This document shows positions 8,245 through 17,286 of a DNA stretch of 64,000 nucleotides, one piece after another. The notes beneath the pieces are model-generated. The model ran no database searches, had not been told where the DNA came from, and saw only the letters and a program-made list of their open reading frames with translations. Each line of letters starts with the position of its first letter. Within the stretch, counting starts at the first letter, position 1. Origin of the DNA: an uncultured Candidatus Entotheonella sp. (lineage in GTDB: Bacteria; Tectomicrobia; Entotheonellia; Entotheonellales; Entotheonellaceae); assembly GCA_958295825.1 (NCBI GenBank), contig OY282375.1, positions 2,155,489 through 2,219,488 on the forward strand. The letters are read 5' to 3'. Made by a program: the position numbers and the translations under genes.

Positions 8245-9864
8245 TCAATCAACAATTGTCACACTAGCGTCAGCACGATTCCTGAGCAGACGACGGCCAA
8301 GGCCGCCTGCATACCACACCACGCGCGAGTGGAGGAAATGCAGCACCATGTGATTCATGCGCTGGAAGTCGAGGTGGCGCAGCATCAGGCTGATCCTGCG
8401 CCACCGGCCGTGGTTGTTCTTGCGTCTGACAATTGAGACCGCCTCCCGGAGCAGTTCCTTGAAACGCTCCGGCTGGATATAGGCGGTGAAGCAATTCTCC
8501 GGGCTCTGATGGTTGTGAATCGTGATGTCAAAATTGTCGTCCACCACCCCAAGCTCCTTGCACACCTGGAATAGTTCGGAGCCTGGATAGGGCGTGAAGA
8601 TGCTCAGCATGACGACATCGGTGTTAATCCGTTGCATGGCGGTCATAGTGTCCCGCAGGGTCTCTTCCGTCTCCTCCGGGAAACCGATCATGAAGAAAGT
8701 ACCAACTTCGATACCCTTCCGTCGGCAGACATCCACCGCCTCATACGCCTTCTCGATGGTGTGCCCCTTCTTGACGCTGCGCAGTATCTGGTTGTTTCCA
8801 GATTCGATGCCGATATTGATCCGCACGCAGCCTGAACGGCGCATATATTCGACTGACCGCTCCTTGACGACGCCCACCGTTATCTCACAGCCCCATTTGA
8901 GTCCGGGACACTCGGTTTCAACCAGGCCGCACAGTTCCTTGATATAGCTCTGTCGGATGCCGAAGGTATCATCGTCGAAATAGACATACTTGACGCCCCG
9001 CTCCACCAGTAGCTTCAGTTCTCGCACCACGTTTTCCGGCGAGCGCCAGCGGGTCTTTTGCGACCAGATGGCTTTGGATTCGCAGAACGTGCAAGCGTAG
9101 GGACAGCCGCGAGCCGAGAACACGTAACCGAAGGCTTCAGCCGGATAGCTCTCGTAGTCCCGCAGAACTTGCGGCGCGGCTTCCGCTGGAAAAGGCAACT
9201 CGTCGAGGTCGGGAATGTAGGCGCGAGACCGGGTAAACACCACACGGTCGTCCTGGCGGTAGGCAATCCCCGCCACTTCGCTCAACGCCGCGCCGCTCTG
9301 CCGGGCCTTCAGCAGCTCGACCAGCGTCATCTCCCCTTCGCCCAACACCGCCACATCAATATCCGGGCAATCCAACGCAGTCTTCGTAGACAAGGTCGCA
9401 TGGGGACCGCCCAGGACGACGAGGAGGTTGCGATTGTGCTCCTTGGCGATGCGCGCGACTCTCATCGCGGACGGGAAGTTCTGGGTCTTGGAACTTATGC
9501 CGACGACATCCGGAGCGAACTCCGTGATGGCCGACCGTATTTCTGCCCAGATAGGCGCCGCCGGGGTCTCCAATATCCGCAGGTAGCGGTCCATCCCTTC
9601 TTCTATGCGGGTTACGTTATCGAGTGTGATAGCGCTTTTGTGCGGATCGAAATCAGCGTTGTAGGCCCGGACTTGCCAATCCGTCCACTTCAAGACCGCG
9701 CCCGAGAGATAGCCAAGCGCCAGGGGGAATTTCACCAGTGAGGCATGATCGTGGTAGAGGCGCTTGAAAGGCGGGTCGATGATCATGATCCTCCGCTTGC
9801 CGGGTGGCGGGGCAGAAAACACTTCAGGCTCTTGCCTTTCCACAATCTGTATCAAAGGAGCCAT
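8245..9864 (-). CDS. B12-binding-domain radical SAM protein
   Basis: Protein of 539 residues from ATG 9864, which has a GGAG site nine bases upstream; an earlier GTG at 9897 is in frame. The N-terminal third is a cobalamin-binding Rossmann domain (VVLGGPHATLS, then VAVLGEGEMTLVELL). The radical SAM barrel carries the iron-sulfur motif in ARGCPYACTFCES (CX3CX2C), followed by VKYVYFDDDTFG and INIGIESGNNQILRSVKKG, both typical of this superfamily. The C-terminal 100 residues have no recognisable fold. Members methylate unactivated carbons, cyclise or otherwise modify complex metabolites. Neighbouring methyltransferase and sulfotransferase genes suggest a tailoring step, substrate unknown. Confidence 0.9.
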   Translation of the reverse strand: MAPLIQIVERQEPEVFSAPPPGKRRIMIIDPPFKRLYHDHASLVKFPLALGYLSGAVLKWTDWQVRAYNADFDPHKSAITLDNVTRIEEGMDRYLRILETPAAPIWAEIRSAITEFAPDVVGISSKTQNFPSAMRVARIAKEHNRNLLVVLGGPHATLSTKTALDCPDIDVAVLGEGEMTLVELLKARQSGAALSEVAGIAYRQDDRVVFTRSRAYIPDLDELPFPAEAAPQVLRDYESYPAEAFGYVFSARGCPYACTFCESKAIWSQKTRWRSPENVVRELKLLVERGVKYVYFDDDTFGIRQSYIKELCGLVETECPGLKWGCEITVGVVKERSVEYMRRSGCVRINIGIESGNNQILRSVKKGHTIEKAYEAVDVCRRKGIEVGTFFMIGFPEETEETLRDTMTAMQRINTDVVMLSIFTPYPGSELFQVCKELGVVDDNFDITIHNHQSPENCFTAYIQPERFKELLREAVSIVRRKNNHGRWRRISLMLRHLDFQRMNHMVLHFLHSRVVWYAGGLGRRLLRNRADASVTIVD

Positions 9865-9903
9865 GTCACGTTCTCCACTTCTTCCAGCGAGGTTCACCGT
9901 TTG

Positions 9904-10764
9904 TCATTCCCTCACCAAGAGGGCCAGACTGGTGATGTGGTTCGAACTACCAATCTCAGTCGGCCAGGGTAGCGGACCCAAGGGCAAGCCGGCAAGGCCG
10001 ACGCCTTGCCGGCGCAGGCGGCGCACCGCAAGGTGGGGCCCCGGCGCCACGACGCCGCCCGGATGCAGAGGTTTCCCGTCGGGATAATAGGCGTGCATCA
10101 GCAAGTGTCCGCCCGGGCACAGTGCCGTGAGCGCCAGCGGGATCTCCCGGTAGACGACGTCCGCAGAGGCGGCGTGGTCCACGAAGACGAAATCGAACTC
10201 CGCCTCGCGTCCGGCGAGATAGTCCAGGGACGAGGCGACGACGAATTCGACCAGGTTGGCGCAGTCCAGCCGCGCCAACATCTCCTGAGGCGAGGCGGAG
10301 ACGCGGTGGCGCTTCCACGGGCGCCGGACGGGGTCGTTGACATCGTTCAAATCCACGGTGACAAGGCGGGAGGGCGGCGTGTCTACATGGCCGCACGTCT
10401 TCAGCGCCATGGCGATATGTAGGGTGGAGGCCCCGACGAGGGTGCCGATCTCCAGAACCCGCCGCGGTTTCCAACGGCGAACCAGATACCAGAGCGCCCG
10501 CCGAACGCCTGTATCGACGGCCTGCCACTTGTTCTCATACTCGAAGACCTCCCCGACCTGTCGCCGTGTCCGGTCCCATTCGTCGGCGATACCGTCGTCT
10601 TCGAACAGCTCCAAAAGCGATATTTCCTCCGCCTTTGGAAGCCGAGAGACATCCGCGGCTTGCGCGGGCACGCGGCTCAGCCGCCGGACCTGGAGCGCCC
10701 GCCGGACCACATTGTCCACCGGCGCGGGGAGGAGCCTGCGGACCATCCTTTTTATTACTTTCAA
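9904..10764 (-). CDS. Class I SAM-dependent methyltransferase
   Basis: Protein of 286 residues. The SAM-binding core begins with VLEIGTLVGASTLHIA (motif I) at about residue 104, followed by the acidic motif II (LVTVDLNDVND) and the FDFVFVDHAA strand near residue 190, then ALCPGGHLLMHAYYPDG. This order fits the Methyltransf_24 type often found in polysaccharide and rhamnosyl/cephalosporin hydroxylase-like loci. The first 35 residues are very basic. It is the first gene of the minus-strand cluster, with only six bases between its stop and the upstream alternative GTG of the radical SAM gene, so the two are likely co-transcribed. The methyl acceptor is unknown. Confidence 0.82.
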   Translation of the reverse strand: MKVIKRMVRRLLPAPVDNVVRRALQVRRLSRVPAQAADVSRLPKAEEISLLELFEDDGIADEWDRTRRQVGEVFEYENKWQAVDTGVRRALWYLVRRWKPRRVLEIGTLVGASTLHIAMALKTCGHVDTPPSRLVTVDLNDVNDPVRRPWKRHRVSASPQEMLARLDCANLVEFVVASSLDYLAGREAEFDFVFVDHAASADVVYREIPLALTALCPGGHLLMHAYYPDGKPLHPGGVVAPGPHLAVRRLRRQGVGLAGLPLGPLPWPTEIGSSNHITSLALLVRE

Positions 10765-10794
10765 CTCTGCTCCCCATAATACTTCGGACAGTAT

Positions 10795-11100
10795 TCAGGT
10801 TGCTCGATGGTTGATGGTGTCATCGTCACAAAGGTCTTGGTCATGCGGGCTGGATTTTTCCAAGCTGTGCCCCTGGGCCAAATGCTGAGAAATGCTTTCA
10901 AGCAGGTGTCGGTTGAAGGCGCGACGTTTGAGGCTGGCCATGGAAAACTCGGCATCGCCGTCTTGCTGTCGGGCTTCCAACTTGCAAATGGTGAGAGCAC
11001 TCATACTGGCGTTGAAGTGAAAATGCCGCTTGCCTGTCAAGCTCGCTTGACAGGCACTCAGACTCGACAAGAAGCATTTATGAGATGACTTCTGAATCAC
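10795..11100 (-). pseudogene. C-terminal remnant of an IS4-like DDE transposase
   Basis: The 101-codon minus-strand frame contains HFHFNASMSALTICKLEARQ and then FSMASLKRRAFNRHLLE, a combination I recognise from the C-terminal end of IS4-like DDE transposases (typical FHFNASL...A...K...FSMA..KRR.FN pattern). The catalytic core and any inverted repeats are absent, so it is a dead relic between the glycan cluster and the DUF4242 gene. The plus-strand ORF over the same bases has no recognisable features and is treated as a shadow. The remaining bases to 11218 show nothing. Confidence 0.5.
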
Positions 11101-11218
11101 CCCCTCATTTTGTACAAAATCGAAATCAGAAAGCCATACAAGTGTGCAGGATTACGGAGCAGGACTAAACCGGCAGGGCAGGGCTGATACGCGACCCCGC
11201 CCATGCCGATTGGTGCCG

Positions 11219-11503
11219 TCAGCCTTCAGCAGTGACAGGGTCGATCATCTTGCGGACGGGCGTCACCACCGTGGCCGGAAAGCCGCTGCGCTCGGCGTGT
11301 TCGTGAATGAGGGCTTCGTCGGCGGCGATGTAGACGCAAAAGGTGCGGTCGCCGGCCACGTAGCTGTGTTCCCACTGGATGTTCTTGTTTTCAGCCTTCA
11401 TGGCGGCAAGAACGCTATTGGACTTCTGCGACGCGTCGCGGAGGGCTTCGCGCTCGGCAGAGCCAATGTCGGGGATGGCTCGCTCGATGACGTATCTGGG
11501 CAT
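11219..11503 (-). CDS. DUF4242 (nickel-binding SCO4226-like) small protein
   Basis: Protein of 94 residues starting at ATG 11503 after GGAAACGAT; the first codons match the family opening (MPRYVIERAIPDIG). Other family marks are IQWEHSYVAGDRTFCVYIAADE in pieces and the closing SGFPATVVTPV. DUF4242 proteins form ferredoxin-like dimers; one Streptomyces member binds nickel and others are fused to regulators, but no enzymatic activity is established. It is followed by a class III CoA-transferase and an SDR on the same strand, 74 or more bases away, so co-transcription is possible but unproven. Confidence 0.82.
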   Translation of the reverse strand: MPRYVIERAIPDIGSAEREALRDASQKSNSVLAAMKAENKNIQWEHSYVAGDRTFCVYIAADEALIHEHAERSGFPATVVTPVRKMIDPVTAEG

Positions 11504-11592
11504 ATCGTTTCCTTCCATGTGGATTGATAGGTATTCAGTTCAGGTATGTAAAAAGCGCCGGGCATCATAGCACACCAACAGCGCTCCCCCCA

Positions 11593-12786
11593 TTACACGA
11601 CTTGGCGAGTTTGCAGGCCCTCGATTTCTTCTGCGGTGAGACCCAACTCGCCCAATATCTCGGTGGTGTTCTGGCCGCGCGCCGGGGTGGCCGTTCGCAG
11701 CTTGCTGCCGTGGCGGCTGAGGGTGAACGGCTGACCGATCAGTTCGATATCGCCAAGTTCCGGGTGATGGACGGGCTGTGCCATGGCGAGATGCTTCACC
11801 TGCGGGTCCTGGAAGACTTGATCGACGGCGTAAATTGGTCCGCACGGTACCCCGGCCGTGTTGAGCAGCGCAATGAGCGCGTCGCTGGTGTAGACCTGCG
11901 TGTGGCTCTCGAGGGCCGCATTGAGGGCGTCACGATTGCGGGAACGCGCGGCGCCGTCGGCATACCGGGCGTCGTCCAGCAATTCGGGCGCTTCGATGGC
12001 CTTACAGAGGCGCTGCCAGATCGCCTCGCCGGCTGAGGCGATGTTGATGTGGCCGTCGGCCGTTTTGAACACGCCGGTTGGAATGCTGGTGGGGTGATTG
12101 TTACCGGCCTGCGGCGGCACTTCCCTTTCCAGCAGCCAGCGGGCTGCCTGGAAATCCAGCATGAAAATCTGCGCCTGCAACAGCGACGCCTGCACCCACT
12201 GACCCTTGCCGGTTACCTCTCTTTCCAAGAGGGCGGTGAGGATGCCCAAGGCGCAGGAGAGTCCGGCGCACAGATCAGCAATGGGTACGCCGGCGCGCAC
12301 AGGCCCTTGACCGGGCAGCCCGGTGATGGACATCAGCCCGCCCATGCCCTGCGCGATCTGATCAAAGCCGGGACGGCCGTGGTACGGCCCGTCTTGGCCG
12401 AAACCGGAGATACTGCCATAAACCAAGCGGGGGTTGATCGTGCACAGCGATTCGTAATCCACCCCTAGGCGATGCTTCACGTCCGGACGATAGTTCTCCA
12501 CCACCACGTCGGCTTTCTCGACCAAGCGCTTGAACAGTTTCAGCCCTTCCGGCGCCTTCAGGTTGAGGGTGATGCTTTTTTTGTTGCGGTGCAGGTTCTG
12601 GAAATCGGAACCGTGCCGCGGGCCGCCGAGGGCGGCGTTGCCCTCCACCGACTCGGGCAGTTCTATCTTGATGGCGTTGGCGCCCCAGTCGGCCAGTTGG
12701 CGCACGCAGGTTGGGCCGGCCCGCACGCGGGTGAGATCCAGGACGGTGAAACGGGAAAGGGGCAGAGCGCCGTTGTTCGTGGTCAT
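11593..12786 (-). CDS. CaiB/BaiF (class III) CoA-transferase
   Basis: Cytosolic CoA-transferase of 397 residues, the normal family length. The opening FTVLDLTRVRAGPTCVRQL and ADWGANAIKIE are family hallmarks, as are VVVENYRPDV and the stretch YGSISGFGQDGPY. The likely nucleophilic aspartate is in PIADLCAGL, equivalent to Asp169 of formyl-CoA transferase. It would exchange CoA between two carboxylic acids; specificity cannot be told, and the family includes formyl-, succinyl-, mesaconyl- and carnitine-CoA transferases. It lies 26 bases downstream of an SDR on the same strand, consistent with a small acyl-CoA or carboxylic acid degradation operon. Confidence 0.9.
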   Translation of the reverse strand: MTTNNGALPLSRFTVLDLTRVRAGPTCVRQLADWGANAIKIELPESVEGNAALGGPRHGSDFQNLHRNKKSITLNLKAPEGLKLFKRLVEKADVVVENYRPDVKHRLGVDYESLCTINPRLVYGSISGFGQDGPYHGRPGFDQIAQGMGGLMSITGLPGQGPVRAGVPIADLCAGLSCALGILTALLEREVTGKGQWVQASLLQAQIFMLDFQAARWLLEREVPPQAGNNHPTSIPTGVFKTADGHINIASAGEAIWQRLCKAIEAPELLDDARYADGAARSRNRDALNAALESHTQVYTSDALIALLNTAGVPCGPIYAVDQVFQDPQVKHLAMAQPVHHPELGDIELIGQPFTLSRHGSKLRTATPARGQNTTEILGELGLTAEEIEGLQTRQVV

Positions 12787-12812
12787 GATGTCTCCCTGGA
12801 GGTTGGAGTGGT

Positions 12813-13559
12813 TTAGACGGCCGTCATGCCGCCGTCGATGACCAACTCGGCGCCGGTGACGAACGACGACTCATCGGAGGCCAGAAACAGAGCGCCGTAG
12901 GCGATTTCCATCGGGGTGCCCTTACGGCCCATGGGGGTGCGGTCAATAATGCCGGCGGTACGGTCATCAGTCATGTTGTCGGTCATCGCGGTCTTGATGA
13001 TGCCAGGGTGCAGCGAGTTTACCCGCACGCCGCGCTGGGCGTATTCCGCCGCCGCGGCCTTGGTCATGATGCGCACGGCGCCCTTGGAGGCGTGGTAGGC
13101 GGTGCCACCCGGAAAGCCGACGATGCCGCTGGTGGAGGAGATGTTGATGACCGATCCCGAGCCGTTTTGCAGCATGGCGGGGATGGCGTACTTCATGCCC
13201 AGAAACACCCCTTTGGCGTTGACGTCCAGGCAGCGGTCCCACTCCTCGACCGGCGTGCTCTCGACGCCGCCGCGCACCGCGATGCCGGCGTTGTTGACCA
13301 GGATGTCGAGCCGCTCATACGTCTGTACCGTGTGCCGCACCACCTCGTTCCATTCTTCCGGGCTGCTGACGTCGAGCCTGACGAACAGCGCCTCGCCGCC
13401 CGCCACGCGAATGCGGTCGGCGGCTTGTTGCCCCTCTTCTACCAGCACGTCGGTCAGCACCACGCGAGCGCCTTCGCGGGCGAACAACTCCGCTTCCGCT
13501 ACACCCTGACCACGCGCCGCTCCGGTTATCACCGCCACCTTGCCATCCAAACGTCCCAT
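12813..13559 (-). CDS. Classical short-chain dehydrogenase/reductase (SDR)
   Basis: NAD(P)-dependent oxidoreductase of 248 residues. The ATG at 13559 follows AGGAG and puts the protein at standard length; the longer frame to 13610 adds 17 residues with no family match. Canonical motifs are present: TGAARGQG for cofactor binding, DILVNNAGIAV, and the catalytic Ser-Tyr-Lys set in ISSTSGIVGFPGG then AYHASKGAVR. It ends DGGMTAV. The first gene of a probable two-gene operon with the CoA-transferase. Substrate unknown; steroid or 3-oxoacyl type SDRs are the nearest in pattern. Confidence 0.92.
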   Translation of the reverse strand: MGRLDGKVAVITGAARGQGVAEAELFAREGARVVLTDVLVEEGQQAADRIRVAGGEALFVRLDVSSPEEWNEVVRHTVQTYERLDILVNNAGIAVRGGVESTPVEEWDRCLDVNAKGVFLGMKYAIPAMLQNGSGSVINISSTSGIVGFPGGTAYHASKGAVRIMTKAAAAEYAQRGVRVNSLHPGIIKTAMTDNMTDDRTAGIIDRTPMGRKGTPMEIAYGALFLASDESSFVTGAELVIDGGMTAV

Positions 13560-13713
13560 ACCTCTTCTCCTTATCCATAAATCACTTGGCTGCGAAATAC
13601 TCGCCATCATAGCGGAAGCATAGGGGTATTTTCACCCACGCCCTCCATTACAATTACAATCGAACGGTTTGATCCTCACGCGGCGAATAACCTTCTGCAA
13701 GGAATCCAAAAAG

Positions 13714-14586
13714 ATGAAGCCGGTTATGTTCAGGTTTTCCATTGCTCTCACCATCTGTCTCACGGTTGTCTCTCTACTCGCGACGGCGGTTGTCGCCGAA
13801 GACAAGCCGGCTCTCCTCCTCGCTGAAAAATACCACCAGGATATTGACCTGGATGCCTATTGGGTGAGCGAAAAGCTGGATGGCGTACGGGCATTTTGGA
13901 ATGGCGGTCAGCTAATTTCGCGCGGCGGCAACACCTTTGCAGCGCCGTCTTGGTTCACCGCTGATTTCCCGTCGACCCCACTGGATGGTGAACTATGGGT
14001 CGGGCGCGGGCAGTTCGAAGAGACCACTTCCATCGTATCCCGCCACATGCCGCACGACGGCTGGCGACAGGTGCGCTACATGGTCTTTGATTTGCCCGAG
14101 GACCCCGGCACGTTTGACGTGCGGCTGCGGAACCTGCATGCCGCCGTCGCCGCATCGCCGAACGAATTTCTCGCGGTCATCCCGCAGTACAGAATCGCCG
14201 GCCACAAGGCGCTGCTGGAAAAACTAGACACCGTCGTTGCCAACGGCGGCGAAGGGTTGATGCTGCATCGTGGCGATTCCCGCTACCATGCCGGACGCAG
14301 GATGGACCTGTTGAAACTAAAACGATTCGACGACGCGGAGGGAATCGTGATTGCTCACAATCCCGGCAAGGGAAGGCTGGCTGGCCTGATGGGAAGCGTC
14401 ACGGTGCGGACGGAACAGGGCATCATCGTCCGGGTCGGCAGCGGGTTTTCCGACGACGAGCGCAAGAATCCGCCGCCCATTGGCTCCGCCATTACCTTCA
14501 AACACCAGGGGTTCACGGCTTCGGGCAAGCCAAGATTCCCTGTTTTCTGGCGGATTCGCAGCGATGAACCACCTCGTAACAGGTGA
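13714..14586 (+). CDS. ligE: LigE-type minimal ATP-dependent DNA ligase with signal peptide
   Basis: Periplasm-targeted ATP-dependent DNA ligase of 290 residues. From ATG 13714 (AAGGAA site upstream) a signal peptide runs to about residue 28 (ATAVVA). The adenylation lysine is Lys54 in SEKLDGVRAFW (motif I). DGELW is motif III, GGEGLMLH motif IV and DLLKLK motif V; a short OB domain follows (GKGRLAGLMGSVTV). Length and lack of extra domains match the LigE group of proteobacteria, proposed to seal nicks in incoming or extracellular DNA. The gene stands alone between divergent neighbours. Confidence 0.9.
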   Translation: MKPVMFRFSIALTICLTVVSLLATAVVAEDKPALLLAEKYHQDIDLDAYWVSEKLDGVRAFWNGGQLISRGGNTFAAPSWFTADFPSTPLDGELWVGRGQFEETTSIVSRHMPHDGWRQVRYMVFDLPEDPGTFDVRLRNLHAAVAASPNEFLAVIPQYRIAGHKALLEKLDTVVANGGEGLMLHRGDSRYHAGRRMDLLKLKRFDDAEGIVIAHNPGKGRLAGLMGSVTVRTEQGIIVRVGSGFSDDERKNPPPIGSAITFKHQGFTASGKPRFPVFWRIRSDEPPRNR

Positions 14587-14693
14587 CGGGTTCCTGTTAG
14601 CGGCGGCTTGGGGTTACTCGGATTGCACTGGTTAGGCGTTTGGCATTGGCCAAATATCTCGCGGGATGAGCGAGGTTCGAGGGGGGAGAATGG

Positions 14694-14870
14694 ATGAGGG
14701 CACGAACCGTGTTGTTGCTTTGCCTGTTGACCGTTTCGCTGGTAGCCGGATGTGGACCGGACGATGACGACACTTTGACCGTGGATGATATACAACGTCT
14801 ATCTGGGCGGCGATATGGAGGCGGTTTTTCAGCGAATGCGTTTGCCCAGGTGGCTCAAACCACTTCTTGA
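14694..14870 (+). CDS. Small putative lipoprotein (58 aa)
   Basis: A short frame starting at ATG 14694 (GGGGGGAGA upstream) encodes a hydrophobic leader with lipobox LVAGC (Cys20) followed by an acidic stretch GPDDDDTLTVDD and a tail GGGFSANAFAQVAQ. Leader, lipobox and Asp+2-free acidic start fit a Gram-negative lipoprotein. It is 107 bases after ligE on the same strand. Too short to assign; could be a truncated larger lipoprotein. The region from 14871 to 15072 shows nothing. Confidence 0.5.
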   Translation: MRARTVLLLCLLTVSLVAGCGPDDDDTLTVDDIQRLSGRRYGGGFSANAFAQVAQTTS

Positions 14871-15072
14871 GATCTATGATCAAAGTTGTCAATGCGGCCA
14901 ATTTTTCGCTCGCAAGGCGTCAACCTCTGGCGCTGCATTCATTGACACTAATGCAGACGACGCCTTCATGGTGGGTGACCAGCCCTCTGAGCGCGTAACC
15001 AGGAATACGGCACCCTGCTTTGGCCAGCGGACCATGCCGGCGTCGGCGCGTGCTATACGTCGAATAACCCAC

Positions 15073-16671
15073 TCACTTGTCCATCCAGACGCTCCACAGA
15101 ATCGGCGCGGGGAATTTCAGCACGCCCTTGACGTGCTCGCGGTAGGCCCGATAGGTGACGTTTTCGCCCAAGGGCACGTAGGGGACTTCATCCATGGCGA
15201 GCCGTTGGATGTCGGCACTCAGGGACTGCCGATCGGCCTCGTCCGTGGTTTTCGCCCAAGCGGCGCGCAGGTCCTCCATGCCGGGGCTGCAATACCAGCC
15301 GAACCAGGCATCGTCGCAACCGCCGCGCACGCCCTGGTTAACCGCTGGCGTGAACAGGTCGGCGAAAATCCAGCCGGTGTGAAACAGGTTCCAGCCGCCT
15401 TCCCGCACCGGTTTCTTGTCGGCCCGCCGCGCCACCACGGTGCTCCAATCCATGGCTTGCAATTCCACGTTGAGGCCGATCTTCTTCAGCAATTGCGCGG
15501 TCACCAGCGCAGCGTAGTGGTTCGTGGCGATGTCGGTGGCGTCCATCAACACCACCGGGCGGCCGTCGTATCCTGCCTCCTGCAACAACTGCTTGGCCTT
15601 GTCGAAGTCCTGCTGCATCAGCGGATTCGAACCGGCGTCGGAGCCATACGGCCCATCGCACATGAAAAATGCCGGGCAGGTCTTCCAGAAACGCTCGGCG
15701 CCGTAAGCGGCACGCATGTAGGCCTCCTGATCGACCATCCACATTAGCGCCTGGCGCGCCTTCTTGTTGTCGAACGGGGGATGCAGATGATTCGGCCGCA
15801 GCCAGGCTTGGGCGCCGAACAAATCGGCCACTTCTACGCGGATACCGGACGTCCCTTCCAACGAGGACACAAAGTCGGGTGGCGCGGACTCCCAGTAATC
15901 CACCTCACCCTGTTGCAGGGCGGCGCTGGCGGTGGCATGGTCGGGGAGATACAGCCACTCGACGCGCTCGACGTACACTCGCTTGCCGCCGGCTGCAAAG
16001 CTCGGCGCCTCCTCGCGGGGCACGTAGGCGTCGTTGCGGCGGTACACCACTTTATGCCCGGGGCGCCATTCATCCTGCACAAAGATAAACGGGCCGGAGC
16101 CGGTGGTGTCCTGAATTTGCTCGTCCGGCGGCGTGGCGGCGACCCGCGCCGGCATGATGAACGGCACGTTGCTGCTCGGCTTGGCCAGGGCGTCCAGTAC
16201 CAGGCCGAAGGGCTCCTGCAGCGTCAGGCGGAAGGTCTTGGCATCGAGCGCTTCGAGGCTGTCGGTAAACGCCATGAGCAGTTGTCCCTGACCGTCTTTC
16301 CGGCCCCAACGCCGCAGCGAGGCGACCACGTCTTCGGACGTGACCGGCTGGCCGTCGTGCCACAGGAGGCCGTCGCGCAGCGTGAAGGTGTACTGCAGGG
16401 CGTCGTCGCTCACCTCCCAGGTATCCACCATCTGCGGGCGGATATTCAGGTTTTCGTCCAAGGCGAACAGCACGTCGTAGATCATGTAACCGTGATTGCG
16501 GGAAATGTAGGCGGTGGTCCAGATGGGGTCGATGATCTTCAGGTCGGCGTGCGGGATGAATTTGAGTGTGCCGCCCGATTTAGGCGTGTCAGCCGCGGCT
16601 CCAGAGAACCAGAAGCAGGCGAGCAGGATTGCGGCGAGGAGGGCGCGCCATTGGCTGCGAATTCGTCTCAA
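15073..16671 (-). CDS. ABC transporter substrate-binding protein, family 5 (peptide/nickel type)
   Basis: Periplasmic solute-binding protein of 532 residues. The start is taken as TTG 16671, which has AAGGAA eight bases upstream and is directly followed by an Arg-rich signal peptide ending near SGAAA. The same frame is open upstream to 17274, but that part overlies the DinB-like gene and is a shadow. Family marks: GGTLKFIPHADL, DGLLWHDGQPVTSEDVV, GSGPFIF and VDYWESAPPDFV. No permease or ATPase genes lie nearby, so its transporter must be encoded elsewhere. Ligand is unknown; peptides, opines or glutathione are typical for the family. Confidence 0.9.
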   Translation of the reverse strand: MRRIRSQWRALLAAILLACFWFSGAAADTPKSGGTLKFIPHADLKIIDPIWTTAYISRNHGYMIYDVLFALDENLNIRPQMVDTWEVSDDALQYTFTLRDGLLWHDGQPVTSEDVVASLRRWGRKDGQGQLLMAFTDSLEALDAKTFRLTLQEPFGLVLDALAKPSSNVPFIMPARVAATPPDEQIQDTTGSGPFIFVQDEWRPGHKVVYRRNDAYVPREEAPSFAAGGKRVYVERVEWLYLPDHATASAALQQGEVDYWESAPPDFVSSLEGTSGIRVEVADLFGAQAWLRPNHLHPPFDNKKARQALMWMVDQEAYMRAAYGAERFWKTCPAFFMCDGPYGSDAGSNPLMQQDFDKAKQLLQEAGYDGRPVVLMDATDIATNHYAALVTAQLLKKIGLNVELQAMDWSTVVARRADKKPVREGGWNLFHTGWIFADLFTPAVNQGVRGGCDDAWFGWYCSPGMEDLRAAWAKTTDEADRQSLSADIQRLAMDEVPYVPLGENVTYRAYREHVKGVLKFPAPILWSVWMDK

Positions 16672-16727
16672 CGCGGATTCCTTTCTTCGTGCAGCGCCGG
16701 GCCCGGCGCACGTTACGGTCGTTGGCA

Positions 16728-17258
16728 TTATCGCGGATACCAGCCCATGCCGTCGAACAAGCCGCGGATGTACGAAATCTGCCCGCCGTGTGACACGTTG
16801 TCCCACGTAATCTGCCCCAGGGCTTGGGCGACGCTGCGCGGCTCGGGCATCGGCGGGATGACGCTGCGGTGCGCCAGTTCGGCCTCGCTCAGCCCAGAGA
16901 TACGGGCACGGGCCGCTTCCTTGACGGCTTCGTAATATCCTAGTTGCACGTCCTTGGCCGGCGGTGCCCAGGCGGCAAGCTGCTCGGCGTTCCAGCCCAC
17001 GCCGCGGTCCTCGGGGGTGTCGCCCATGCCATACTTCTCGCACCAACCGTCGCGCAGCCACAGCGGCGTCTCCGAGCCGATGCGCTCGTTGACGAACGTA
17101 TCGACCACCCGGTTCATGTGCCAGAGGGTCCAGGCGATGGAGTTGCACTGCGGCTGCGGCTGTCGTGCCAGCGCGGCCTCGTCGAGGTCCGCCAGGGTGC
17201 CGTCGACCATGCGCCAGTTCCACTCCAGGGCAGCCAGAATTCCGTCTGCGGAAGACAT
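16728..17258 (-). CDS. DinB-like four-helix metalloprotein
   Basis: Cytoplasmic protein of 176 residues of the DinB_2 superfamily. The likely metal-binding histidines are seen in TLWHMNRVVD (about residue 48) and in DNVSHGGQISYIRGLF near the C-terminus; the spacing fits the three-histidine site of the four-helix bundle. Family members include bacillithiol-, mycothiol- and glutathione-dependent transferases and damage-inducible proteins, so a thiol-transferase role is possible but not shown. It lies between the binding protein and a PqiA-like gene, all on the minus strand with gaps of 28-56 bases. Confidence 0.78.
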   Translation of the reverse strand: MSSADGILAALEWNWRMVDGTLADLDEAALARQPQPQCNSIAWTLWHMNRVVDTFVNERIGSETPLWLRDGWCEKYGMGDTPEDRGVGWNAEQLAAWAPPAKDVQLGYYEAVKEAARARISGLSEAELAHRSVIPPMPEPRSVAQALGQITWDNVSHGGQISYIRGLFDGMGWYPR

Positions 17259-17286
17259 GAAAAATCTCCTTCAATTTGATAAGGGG

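Noticed and set aside
10807..11088. Plus-strand 93-codon ORF in the transposase remnant
   Set aside because: The opposite strand carries recognisable transposase sequence; this frame is its shadow.
16672..17274. N-terminal extension of the family 5 binding protein to 733 residues
   Set aside because: The extension overlies the DinB-like gene in another frame and precedes the signal peptide; TTG 16671 with its own ribosome site is better.
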